A stretch of DNA of 64,000 nt from Alligator mississippiensis. Taxonomy: Eukaryota; Chordata; Crocodylia; Alligatoridae. The first letter of the stretch is position 1. Every line of letters starts with the position of its first letter. Under the pieces are notes generated by a model. It did not search any database. It had not been told where the DNA came from and saw only the letters and a list, made by a program, of their open reading frames with translations. Both the position numbers and the translations under genes were made by a program. The DNA lies in contig NC_081824.1 in the NCBI RefSeq assembly GCF_030867095.1, positions 306,544,956-306,608,955 on the forward strand, read 5' to 3'. Positions 47,422 through 60,459 of the stretch are shown in pieces.

Positions 47422-47895
47422 ATTAATAAAGGCTTGAACAAGAATAGTTCTCTCTCTGAAAAACTATAAACTGAATTGAAGCATGGGCTGTGTATTCGAT
47501 TACTCTTCCTGCTACCCCTGAGGTCTCTGGGATTTGCAGTCACAACTACAGCAGCAGGACTCTGCTGGGTTGCTCATTACTTCCTCTTCCTGCTTCCAGA
47601 TGCCTCTGGGATTTGTACACAGTCGCAGCTGGCACTAAGTTTTAGCAGGGCTGCTCTGTACTGGGGGAAGGTGAGTTTAGCCCCACTCCCTGTCCAGACA
47701 CCAGCCAAGATTTTCAGTGGGGGGAGGGGGGTGGCAGGCAGCGAGCCAGCCAGTGAGCCAGCCCTCACTGTCACAACCAAATTAAGTAGTGCCCATGTCA
47801 CAAACAAGTAAAACCATTCAAAACAGTTTTTTTCTGCACTAGGTTAACTAAGGGTTAACAATAATGATAGTAACCACTTTTTTTTTTGCTGCGCA

Positions 47896-48418
47896 TGTCA
47901 AAAAAAGAAATTTATAACTGCGACACTAACATGAAATAGAACTTAGCCTTCTGTGCTGTACATAAATCATTATAATTGGTCAAAGAAAACAGGGAGTAAC
48001 CCTGTGAGATAGAACCCTAGCGAAGACCGCTAGATAATTGGCAATTCTAATTAAATTTATGACGTGGTGAAAAGCAATTGGCTATTACACAAATAAAACC
48101 TGTCTTCACTTCTGTGAAGAACAGGAGACCTCCACACACACACCTTAAAAACCTCTGAACGTATGCGTGAGAGTAACTGACAAATTGATCACTTGTCAGT
48201 TTCCCCCGTCTCGACCCAATCAGACGTAAATCAACGACCCGCCGGCCCGACCTTCTGCCCGACCTCCAAACTCTTATGCAGACTGACCTACGACCTCTAA
48301 GCTGTAACTAACCAAGTATCTTTGACCTCCATCTTTCACCACCTTGACGGCATGAGTAAATAATCTTGCTTTGCAACCGATACGCGTCCGCCTAATTAGT
48401 TCCACTCCAAGCATCACA
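47896..48418 (+). mobile_element. Probable solo LTR of an endogenous retrovirus
   Basis: The 3' part has LTR architecture: an A-rich signal region (GAGTAAATAATC), CTTGCTTTGCAACCGATACG, then CGTCCGCCTAATTAGTTCC and a terminal CACA near 48418. The start at TGTC (47896) is tentative. The sequence after 48418 does not look like a tRNA primer-binding site and no gag, pol or env is nearby, so a solo LTR is likely. No clean target duplication was found. Confidence 0.5.
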
Positions 48419-48841
48419 AGTGGCCTGATGGCCTTCTAAGGCCCTGGACCCTTATCTGCCTGAGTGGGAGTCAGGGAGAGCTGCTGGCTGGCTGCCCTGG
48501 GTCCCGACACTCACAACTCCAGCTAGGGAGCAGAGGGGCAAGGCCAGTCCTGCTCTATGGCTTTATGGAGCAGACAGCCAGCCCAGCCCAGCCCAGGACT
48601 GGAAAATTCTGGGGAACTGTGATTTAACTTGAACCAGGAAGCAGTCTGAGACAGAAGTTTCATAAACCAATTTGACCCAAATCAGTTAAGTCTGATACTA
48701 CATTCAACCAGGTTTACCTTAAACCAGTTTCACGCATTCTGAAGTTGGTTTACATACACAGAACTTATGCTCTATTACAGGTTTAAACCAGTTTTTGATC
48801 ACTTAAACTAGTTTGTGTGTAACTTCTGCCCCTAGCCTATG

Positions 48842-49633
48842 AGAGAATCCAAGAAAATATATTTAAGAACAACACTAACAAAGCCTCTGAAGTCATGGAA
48901 TACCTAACCAGTAATCAACAAGTTAGAATAATAATTACTAAGAACAAAAGGATGAACAACATCTCACTGAAACTAAAGCAGTCAAAAAACAGATGGAAAA
49001 AAATACGTTGCAGAGATATATCATTACAAACTTAATGCTGATTCACATGTACTCATCAAAATTATCAAGGTAAAATGTGACGACAATCCACCAGTTCTCA
49101 GGTTTGACATTGAAGCAACTGTTAAAGGTCTAAAAATAGGAAAAGCTCCAACCCAAGACAGTGTATCTGCTGAATTTTGAAAGCAGGGAGGAAAAATCAT
49201 GACTGACATTCTTAAGATTTGTAATGTGTGGCAGCCTAGAAACTGACCCGAGTATCTGACAAAATCAACAGTGATACCTATAAGAAAAAAGGAAACTTGC
49301 AAGAACGCAATAATTACACAACTATAAACAAAATAAACCGTGTAAACAAGGTTCTGCTAGATATCTTACTGAACTGAAAGAAACCACAGATGTCACATAC
49401 GCTAACAGAAGTACAGGCAGACTTCAGGAAAGGCCATACATAGCACAACTGAGATTTGTGATTAGAGAATATTGGATGGAAGATACTGAAGACCAGATGG
49501 AGCAGGATCACAACTTTATGGATCTCAGAAAAGCTTCTGATTGTATTTGGAATGAACAAATTGCTCCATGAGCAATTATGGCAAAGCATAATATTAAATC
49601 CAAGGATTATTAATACCATGAAATTCTCTAAAG
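48842..49633 (+). pseudogene. RTE-like LINE ORF, piece 2 (reverse transcriptase)
   Basis: Continues piece 1: ERIQENIFKNNTNKASEVME near 48842, then AVKGLKIGKAPTQDSVSAEF near 49110, NYTTINKINRVNKVLLDIL near 49310 and EVQADFRKGHT near 49405. These match the order of the RT fingers in RTE-type LINEs (KAAGPDGI, NYRTISLI, EEQAGFRKGRS). Many stops are present. It is cut at 49634 by a hAT and resumes at about 50765. Confidence 0.6.
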
Positions 49634-50195
49634 CAGTGGTTTTAAATCTGAGGGGTGCTCAAGGCACCTCTCAGCAAATGCCAGCAAATGCCAAAATAGT
49701 TTTCACTATTTTGATTACAAAAAAATAGCATAGCAATTCTGCCATTGCCAAGAACTCAGAAGGATCACAGTACATCGGAACTTTTTTAACACCATGAAAT
49801 CTCTGGGTTTATTTTATGTACTGAGAGGCAATCCACTGTGCTCATCTGAAATCAGTCAGGAGGCAGGGTGGATATGCACCTTTATAGACGAAATGAGATA
49901 CATATACAGAGCACAAGCATTTATGAACCCAAGTTCACTTTATCAGATGCTGTGAAAGGCATCCTTTCACAGAATCTGATTAAGCGCACTTGGGTTAACA
50001 AAAAACTTGTGCTCTCTCTCTCTATGTATATATATTCATTAGTTAAGTTTATAAAGGTGCTTATTTACCCTGCCTTTTATCTTGTGAATCGTGTTTGTGA
50101 CCCTAGCAATGCCAACATTGCAAGGCACCCCACAGCACTCTTGAAAGAATCTCAAGGCACCCAGGATGCCACTGCACCCTGGTTGAGGATCATGG
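49634..50195. mobile_element. hAT-like element (562 bp)
   Basis: The left end is CAGTGGTTTTAAATCTGAGG; the complement of the right end begins CCATGATCCTCAACCAGGGT, with GGTGC-CAAGGCACC motifs near both ends. Flanks CTCTAAAG (49626-49633) and CTCTAGAA (50196-50203) agree at six of eight positions, a likely 8-bp duplication. Confidence 0.6.
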
Positions 50196-50205
50196 CTCTA
50201 GAATA

Positions 50206-50755
50206 GCAGTGCTTGACCTTTTTGGCTGGTGGGCCAGATGGGCAATGCCCAGGCTGTTCGCGGGCCGGATCCGACTAGCGATCCCAACCTGGCACAGAGC
50301 AGTCACAGCAGGGTCCCATCTGGCCTTGTGAAGGGGGCCAGGGGCATCCCAGCTCCAACCTGGCCAGGGGGGAGGCAGTATGGCCCAGCCCCACATAAGA
50401 AAGAGGGCATGGCCCAGCCCTAAGGCCCCATGGGGGAAAGGGGGTGTGCCTAGCCCTAACCTAGTCTAACAGGGGGAAGGGATCTTGACCTGGTCCTGCA
50501 GGGTGAGGGGGCTTGAGCTGATCCCAATCCGGTCCCACAGGAGAAAGGGGCATGGCTCAGCCTCATCCAGCTACAGGAGTGGATGGAGGGAATGTGACCT
50601 GGCCCCAACCTGCTGCACAGGGTTTGGGAATTTGGCAGTGGGGGAAGGTGGCCATATTTATTGCCACCACTCACCTGCCACCAAATTTCCCAATCAGCAG
50701 GAAGCCCTGCAGGCCAGATACTTATAGCTCCATTGGCTGCATTTGGCACCCCTGC
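50206..50755. mobile_element. hAT-like element (550 bp) inserted next to the previous one
   Basis: The left end is GCAGTGCTTGACCTTTTTGG; the complement of the right end is GCAGGGGTGCCAAATGCAGC. A perfect 9-bp direct repeat TCTAGAATA flanks it (50197-50205 and 50756-50764). The left copy overlaps the target duplication of the 49634-50195 element, so this one landed later at its edge. The GC-rich interior is built on repeated GGGGCATGGCCCAGCC-type motifs and is non-coding. Confidence 0.7.
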
Positions 50756-50764
50756 TCTAGAATA

Positions 50765-51060
50765 ACATAATCAATTCTGTCTTCACGGGGAAAACCTTAA
50801 GTGAAGAATTTAAGGCTGGTGTTGATGAAAAGCAGGGTTGCCTCCTCACTTCTTTTTTAGCCTCTTTCTCGAGCAAATTGTGTCATGTACACTTGACAAT
50901 ATTTAAGTTTCAAACAGAAGTAAAGTAACTGTCAGAGAGGTCATTGATGACCTGCTACGATAGCACTCTGAGACAGCAGAGGTTATATGAAACTGAACTG
51001 AACTTGGAAACCCAGCAGCAGCTTCAACTAGAAGGCAGTGAAATAAGAATAAGACTTTTT
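50765..51060 (+). pseudogene. RTE-like LINE ORF, piece 3
   Basis: Resumes after the hAT insertions: VSTGKTLSEEFKAGVDEKQG, then CLLTSFLASFLEQIV, equivalent to the VRQGCLLSPTLFNIFLE stretch of RT motif B. After that EVIDDLLR replaces the usual FADD region, so the catalytic loop is lost. Similarity fades after about 51050. Confidence 0.55.
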
Positions 51061-54029
51061 TTCAATATCATATAGAAATTTACAGATACCTGACTTCACT
51101 TCTCTATGCCATTCTCCTTTTCCTACGACAAGCATGGCTGATTTCTACCATCCTTCAGCTATCAGTTGCCAAAATCCTTGTAATAACTGGAAACAAAATT
51201 TTATTTGTGCCATACAAACATTCATGTCAATCACATCTTCAATTTGATATCTATGAATGACAAATCTTTTCAGTGGCGCTTAAGCAGTAAACCTATACAT
51301 TATCATCATCTTCACAACAAAATGCTATATTTTATGTTTTAAACAGGTAATTCAGTTTTCACAAGCGGTAAGCTGAAGGTGGTCTAAAATGAGAAACAGG
51401 TTCCCATCCCAGGACTGAGATCTTAATGTTGGAAAAGTGAGACTGTTTTGACGCATTATGAAGAACCCCTTCCTACATGCACACACAAACACACCACACC
51501 TTAGAGTTTAGATGCAAGGGACTCCTGTAGACTCACTTCTATGTAAAAATTGCCCATTAAAGTCACAATTTAACCTCATTAGTAAAATATATTTCATTTT
51601 GAAATTTAGTGAGTGTATTCCAACACTATAATTGAGGAGTACCTGTTTCAGGGGGAAGGAGGAGTCATTCACCACCGTGGAAAGTCTACTCTAAATCCAG
51701 CTTCAGTTGTTAGTGATCAAAAACATAATAGACTGTGTGCCATGAACTGATGATCTCAATATAGTTTCCAAGCAACCTTAGCATGGAGTCAGGACACAAT
51801 GGGTATGGTGAATGAATCAGCCCTTTATCTCCAGGGTGGTCCATCCATATCACAGCTGAGTGATGAGAGAAGAACAATGAGGAGAAGCCTGTACTACAGT
51901 TGTGTACATTGCATCTCTTCTGTGGACACATGGGGAATATATGCATCCTACACCTTTCAAACCTCTGCATTCACTATAAACATATTTTAATTTAATGTAA
52001 GACGACATAGACATGTTGATACCAGGAAGGTTTTAAGAACTAAATTGAAAGAGAAGTTGAAAACAATGAACCAAGGGTAGAGGAAGAAGGGTGCAAAAGA
52101 TATCTAAAAAAAGCCAGATCAGCAAGAGATACCAAGGAAACAAGAGAAGAACAGAAGTAGAAACAGATTTTTAATTTTTTCACATCTTGTATCATGCAGC
52201 ATGATTCATCCTTGGATTAAGCCAGCCTCTGCCCCAAAAGGCAGACAATTCATGGGCTGGAGGGAAGCTAACACCACCAAAAACAAGTGGTTTAGATCAG
52301 GAAAGCATTGTTGTCCTGCTGCTCCAGAGGATGTGCTATTTTAATGGATTCTTTGAGCAGTAACTCCTTCTGGGGCTCCTATAGTATCCCAAGTACTGTG
52401 TATACTGTTGTGGAAACCTTAGCCAATGCAGGAATATATACTCAGCTTGTTCTCCCTTGTACTATATAGCTATGGATCATTCCTGTCTATTCTCCCAATG
52501 TCAGTGAAGGTTAGGGAAATTTTAAAATTGTCCAGGTTAAGTGAAAATGTTAACCTATTAAAAAGGTTGCAAAATCTCAGGCAGTTGGTAACACATAAGG
52601 ACTTCTCTACCTTCTTCCACCACCATCTTCTGACAGTGAAAATGACACTGCTAAAAGAAGTGTCACTATGGAAAGAATAAATCAAATCACCTAATAGTAA
52701 GGTTCATAAATAAGGAAATAGAATGAAAACATCACTGCAATGAAAGAGAAAAAAAGGAAATGGTTATAGAAACAATGGGATACAAATAACACTGTAATGG
52801 ATTTTAGCTCTGTTTGCATAGACAGTAAGAGCAGTGGAAATGGAGCGTTACTAGGGAGACAGATCTCCTGCAGAATGTATAGAAGCAGTGGCTTTGGAAA
52901 CATTTAAATAATGTATAGGAAAAAAAACCAAGGCAAAAAGCTTCTTATGTAAAGTGAAAACACCAAAGGCAGAGGGCTCTGTAGTATCTACATTTTATAA
53001 AAATGCAGTGAGCACTAATGACACAGTGCCTCTGTCAGGAAAATATTTTATTTTCTATAAGAGAAGCTTTAGTGACAATTTAACTAAGGCTAATGAAATT
53101 CTAATACAGTCTATATCTTATTCTATACATTGTTATTAATAATGAACAATAACATTATTCAGTAAGTGCCAGGTCCTGCAAAGTCTTACTAGCTAAAGGA
53201 ATTCTCACTTGTGCAAGAAGTTACCCTAAAGTTACAGTGGTGATCTGAGTAATGAAAAACTAAAAGAAAGGGAATATATCCTCAATATGAACTGAGGGTT
53301 ACTCAACAGAATTTATCTTTCAGGACAAACCTTCTTCAGGACAACTGGAAATTGAAGGTACCATCTGTTAAATGGAAGTATCATTTATGCAGAATCAGGG
53401 CTCAACATCTGACTGACTGTTTTGCCAGGGAAATAAAGGAGGAAAGCAAAGTTTTTTAAAAAGCATCTATTCAAGGACAATCAAATTTGTGGAATGTAGG
53501 TTATCATTTAATTTAGGATAAAGAAATACAGGACCAACTGCAAAGGCCATGTTTCCATGGAAGGCATACATTTCTCTTTGGATTGGAAACATCTGCTTGG
53601 CAGCCTCAAAAAAAATGAAATCGGGAAATAAGGAAACGAGTTGCAGTGAGTGTATACATAACCAAGTCACCAGAGGTAGCTTTTTTGGGTGGTTAGTACC
53701 AGGACACATTGTTAATAGTTCTAACTGCCCCTGACTCATGATGTGTGATTTCAGGCAAGGAGTGCCTCACTGGCAGGATCTAACCCAGAGATGTGCTAAC
53801 TAAAATAATCCCCCATCAGGATGGGAGTTCTGATCAATGAGCACTTACTACATCAGCTTACTACACTCCTTGCTAAGGTTATCTTGCTTATTTTAATGGG
53901 TGGTCTTTGTAATTTTACTTCCCCTACCCCTCTAACAACATGTATGAGGAATTAGGATGAGGTAGTGGGAGAAGGAAGATAATATGCTAGGAAGGACAAT
54001 TTAGTAGTAGTAAACCCAGGCAGAGAATC

Positions 54030-54135
54030 ACGTGATTTGGATCCTAGTCCCTCCTCTGTCGCACGCTTACTCTGTGACCTTGGGCAAACAAACCATTCTT
54101 TAACCCTGCTGTTAAATGGATATAACATGTACGTG
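54030..54135 (+). repeat. MIR-type SINE remnant
   Basis: TCCTAGTCCCTCCTCTGTC, then TACTCTGTGACCTTGGGCAA and TGCTGTTAAATGGATATAAC, follow the MIR core order (CTCTGCCACT, TGTGACCTTGGGCAAGTC, TGTAAAATGGGGATAA). Confidence 0.75.
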
Positions 54136-55450
54136 ATTTTCTGGACGATGCGGGAATTTAACTCCTTAGAGCCATTCTGGCTTGAGCTTTCAGGAAGTAC
54201 TGGGGAGAGGGAAATAGAGGAATCTTTGTCCTCCTCACATTGCCCCACACAAAGCCAAGTACAACGGCCGTTTCCAAACTCCATAGGGACTTCTCTCTGC
54301 CTATATTCAAAGTTGTAACAAAGGAAACAATTATGTGCAGTAGGGTTCATGACTTCATGCCCTACAAATGGTGAGAGAATAGAATACCACCCCCCCACAC
54401 CATGCACCCTGAAACTCCAAAAGAGCTTGAGTCTCTCAGATGCAATGTCCCTGGATGATGCTACTCTGTGCTGCATCCTGCATTGTACTGCACATACAAA
54501 GCAACACCTGCCCTCTAATAAGGTTTGTCATCCTCAAATGAAAAGTGCTCTCAGTCTGCAAAGTAGTATTGTTGTTGTTATAAGACTTCAGTTAATAAGC
54601 TCTACACGTTATTTTAACATGTACACTATACTTCTTTGTGTGTTTGTTACTGTAAGCGTTCAAGCAATTCAGTTAACATTTTTGTTACCTTTTCTGCTGG
54701 CTTTATTTTCCTGGTGTCCCCTAAATTCTCCATTAAATGAATTTCCTTGGACAGGGGCTACAATGACAGGTATTGGATGGGGCAGAACTGCTTGTGTTTA
54801 CAGCATTTATTTACTTGTAGTATTTGCTTCCTTTCCCAGGAGGAAAAAGCCAGAAGCTAAACACTTGCAAATCAGTGATTAACAGAGCAAACCAAGATCT
54901 GACCTGACAAGTGGACAGAAAAGAGAACTTAATAAATGTCTGTTTAGCTACAGCACCAACTACTCAGGACAAACTTTGCTGCAACAGAGATGATTATTAT
55001 TTATTCAGAGAGCCTTCAGCATCGGTCTGGATACAATCCTCAAAGGGCAAAAACCCAAGTCTATTGAAATCAATGGCAAATAAAGCCAGAATTTCATCCC
55101 AGTTTTTCAGACCAGCTTAGATGCAATTTAAGGATAAGTGGCCAGAGTTTCAAAACAACTTTGCACTTCAGAGGTACTGAGCACCTGAAAGCATCTGAAC
55201 ACTTTTGAAAATGTGACCCACAAATACAGAGTGTGGCCCCAAACGCACACATACACATCAGTGCTAATTATTGCAACTATTATTTTCTGTATTAGGCAAT
55301 GCACTGAATTTTATTCCCCACTTTGTATTATAAAGAACTTCCTTGAGAAGTCTGAAGTAAAGCATAAACTTAATCCAATACCCTCAGGCAGGGGATTGGA
55401 CTAGATGCCCTCCAGAGGTTGCTTCCAGCCCTACTTCCTTATGATTTTGA

Positions 55451-56980
<1,530 letters not shown>

Positions 56981-57059
56981 AGAGCCCCCTGGCAGGTTTG
57001 TGTCTCCTCCAGTGGACACCTCCCCCCCGGGGGTGGTAGCCCTTGAGGGGGAGGGAGGC

Positions 57060-57600
57060 TAAATATGAATTAAACCAGCCCCCAGGTATTGCCGGTGGGT
57101 CCCCAGCAAAAGGAACAGGAGAGCGGATGTGACGGTGGCGGCAAGCGGCTATTAGCCCCCCTGCCTCTCTCCTGTGCCAGGCAGGGGATTTTGGGGGCTT
57201 CGTTTCAACAGAGCCGGTTGCTATGTTTGTTTTAGAAATCCTTTCTTTTCAGGTGGGTTTCAAGAGCCGTGTCCCGGACAGGCAGAACAGTGCAGGTGTG
57301 CCGTCTATATGGCAGGGCCAGCCCTTTCCCCTTCCCATATAATGTTGGGCTACGTGAGTGGACCGACCTCCTGAGATGCACTCCTCCTGAACTGTTATCT
57401 TTTTCTGGATGTGGGGCTTGTGGCAGCAAAGATGGTCTGTGGTGTTTTCTTTGCAGTGAGAGCCGAGTGGAGATCTCTGCTTCACGGAGAAGCAGACACT
57501 GTGAAGGTCTCTGCTGCGCAGTGTCTGTTTCCCAGTGAGATCCCAGGAAAGACCCAGAAGCAGGGTTTTTGGTTGTAGCTGTGGTGGTCTAAGGACATAG
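57060..57600. other. Upstream of LANCL3, no gene seen
   Basis: Ordinary-composition sequence beyond the CpG island. No conserved frame or repeat with clear ends is recognised. Confidence 0.5.
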
Positions 57601-57611
57601 GCAGGCAAAGT

Positions 57612-57705
57612 TTTTGGGTAAATGTGATATCTTTTATTAGACCAACTGAGTAGGTGGGGAAAAGTTCTTGGCAAGCTTTTGGGCACAATCACCCTTCTTC
57701 AGGCA
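57612..57705 (+). repeat. Interspersed repeat, family A, copy 2
   Basis: GTTTTTGGGTAAATGTGATA, TCTTTTATTAGACCAACTG, GGCAAGCTTTTGGGCAC and CCCTTCTTCAGGC parallel the copy at 18610-18712 in the same order and strand. Confidence 0.6.
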
Positions 57706-57709
57706 TAGG

Positions 57710-60050
57710 GAGTCTCTACTGGTCTGAGAGTCCAAGAAATGAAAGAAGCTAAAAGTGTGGCTGGATATCAGAAGCAGGCACAGTAGCTAGGATGGCTGCG
57801 CTGGGAAAGGGGGAGGGAGGTAAAGTGGGCCCAGCTAGAGCTGTGCCTCCCCTCAGCCTTTCCTGGTGCCAGTGAGACCTCCTTGCCAATCTGAGGCATT
57901 ACACCCAGGTGGTACCTCTTCATTTCCCTAGTGTGGCCTAGGGAGTAAACTAGAGATCAGCCTGCCAAAAAAAATGCGAGGCTATAGAATCTGTAAAAGC
58001 AGAGCCCATTGAATACTCAGGGAACTTCCCTCTGCTTCACATGGACATTTTTTGCCTTGTTCTGATTGACTGCTTACTCCAACTTTCTCCCTCCTGCTCC
58101 CTTGCCATCTCTTCACCTCAGCTTTACTTTGTACTCTCCCCTGCTTCTCCCCTCTCCATTTTACAGGTAGCCTCTCCTAAGTAAGTCTACCCAAAAGAAT
58201 AATTGTGGAACTAACATGACATTTGCTGCCATCACATGGTTTTGCTTTGTGTATTGTTTTCCCTTCCTTTCATCCTGGATGGGTCTCATCTGTTTACATT
58301 GCACACCCCGAGGCAAGCATCCTTTACTACCCTGTACTTGTATAGTGACTAGCTTGATAGAGCTCCCTTCTTAAATTGTGGGCACTGTAATAATACACAT
58401 GATTTATAGACATTGGTGGTCATGAAATACTATGTCCACCGTGGTGCTGTGAGGGTTTTGTTTCCAACATTCGTAATATGTCTATTGTATGTTGTCATAG
58501 ACTGTGTTCTGTGGGCCTCTAGGTGGGATTCAGAGCGTGGTGCCTAAGTTACTGCAGATAAGAGTAGCGGTAATCAATTAACTATTAAAAGACATACCAG
58601 GTACTGTGGATTATCCCTGACTGCTCCCCACATCATGTGCAGTATTCCCATACCTTCCCAGGAAGACTCAGCTCAAATAAAGGTATTATGGAAGACCAGA
58701 GGGCAAACAAGTAGTGGAAAGGGACTATACTTGCTTATTTTCCCTTCTTCCCTAGGTTCTCCAAATGCAGTTTCCACACATCATTATTCTGCTCCCAACA
58801 TAGTTTGTATAATGAATGGGAAAGCATAGTTCTTGGCTGAAAGACAACAAGGGCTTTGGATCAGGCCCTACATTATCAAATACTTTGGTCACTGTTCTCT
58901 TGCCACTGAATTTCATTGACTTCAACCATTTATTTGTGGTTTTTTACTGCCATAAATGATGGCAGAATCAGTCCCAAAAGATTTCTGCAGGTGTTTGTTG
59001 TTTGTTAGGTGTTTTTTGTTTTGTTTTGTTTTGGGGTTGTTGTTTTTTTACTATTTTAAAAGTTTAATGCTGTTTATTTGTTTTCAAGCATTTATCAAAA
59101 TGACATTGTTTTAAATCCCAGGATTATTTTCATGGTCTTAATTTATTTCCAAGGTTCTAGGAAATTTAAATAATGTAGAATCCAAGTAATAGTTGATACA
59201 AATCAGAGCTCATTTTATAATGGGTCATCACTTTTTTACACCCATTATTTTATGATATATTGTACTATAATGATAGATGTTGTCAGTGACCCACCAGAAG
59301 AAACTAATTAAGAACACTGGTCTATGTATCATGTCTGAAAACAGCAAGTACTTCCAGCTTTATCAGACTTTTGTTTATACTCACTGCTAAGGATACAAAT
59401 AAATAATATAGTGTCAATCTTGCCACTTCTCAAGCATTCAGAAAGCATGAAACTAGCTTAAAATCATGAGAGATTTTAAGCAAAAATGTCTGTTTTTATT
59501 TGCTCTTTCAGCTTCTTAAGCCTTGAAGTTTCTCTCATTTCACATTCTCAAGCTTTTCTCTGCACTGTGAGAGTTGGAAACACTTGTAAACAATGGAAGA
59601 GATTTTCATGCAATCTTTTTCTCTTTTCAGCTGCAGCAACTTTAAGACAAATATCAAATTCCTCAAGAAAATAGAAACACTGAAGTTTACAAGTACATTA
59701 TAATAGTGTCACAGTAATTATTTGGAGTTGCTCAGTAATTATGTGCAGAAGAGGAGCTTTTTCAATGTAATGCTTTTGAAGGATCTTCTGACAGTGTTAG
59801 GAATACTTACCTACAGGATGGTTAACAGATGAGCAATACTGATGAAAATCTTTTGAAGGAGGAAGACTTAATGACAATCATTTCTGCTATTTGTCCTTTC
59901 TGCAAAGATATTACAATGAAAAGGAAAACTGGAGGCAAAACATGCTTTGGAACTGTATAATTTAAGAGCTAAGTCAAAGCTATTTAGATTTTATTTGTAA
60001 AGCTTTAACACATTTAAATAGGATATTTTCTTTATTCAATCTATATCTCA
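57710..60050. other. Intergenic sequence, no gene seen
   Basis: Upstream of LANCL3. AT-rich in 58400-60050, with a TTTTG-rich run near 59006-59050. No exon, RNA gene or bounded transposon recognised. Confidence 0.5.
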
Positions 60051-60054
60051 ATCT

Positions 60055-60454
60055 GGGGGCATCCAGACGAGCTCATATGTGCGGTTTGTGGCACCACAAA
60101 TCTATCTGTGGTGCTGCAAACAGCACACACTGCACATGCACGCATTCGCCGCACTGCTAATTTGCACTGTGGCAGGTTTTTTCACACTGGTGTCAAAAAA
60201 CCTGTGCCAGAAAAAAGTAAGGCAGTGAAAACATAGTGGCAGAATGTGCCACCCAAAACCAGAGTCTGGCTGGCTAGGCTCTACACACCCCGATCACCAC
60301 CTCTGCAGCCCCAGGAGGCCCCCTACTCCACCTGGGGCAGTTTGTCATGAGCCAGAGTGCATGTGCAGGGATGTTCCCCAAGGACAAGTAGCAACGGCTG
60401 CCACTGCTTTTTGTCCCCAGGTAAACAGATGTTCCCACTTGTGGGGACGTGCCC
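60055..60454. mobile_element. TIR element (400 bp), possible relative of 13032-14294
   Basis: The left end GGGGGCATCCAGACGAG and the complement of the right end GGGCACGTCCCCACAAG form an imperfect terminal inverted repeat of the same GGGG-GCATCCA-AC type as at 13032. An internal palindrome (GTGGCACCACAAAT, ATCTGTGGTGCTGC) lies near 60089-60117. Non-coding; target duplication unclear. Confidence 0.5.
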
Positions 60455-60459
60455 TTTGT

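Larger units (their letters stand above)
45360..48836. mobile_element. Foldback family F element, copy 2, heavily invaded
   Basis: Ends CCTAGGGACAGACAGTC and, complemented, GCTAGGGGCAGAAGTTA; CTATG flanks both sides (45355-45359 and 48837-48841), a perfect 5-bp target duplication. It is in opposite orientation to the copy at 24061-26411: the right-hand 180 bp (48660-48836) matches the reverse complement of 24061-24240, including the AAACTGGTTTAAAC-type motifs. It contains a hAT (45527-45712), a CR1 (45833-47421) and a likely solo LTR (47896-48418). Its own sequence is about 1.2 kb and non-coding. Confidence 0.72.

Noticed and set aside
54349-54882. Plus-strand frame of 177 codons with hydrophobic stretch
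   Set aside because: Hydrophobic residues follow from T-rich DNA; no conserved motif and it lies in an intron beside a MIR remnant.
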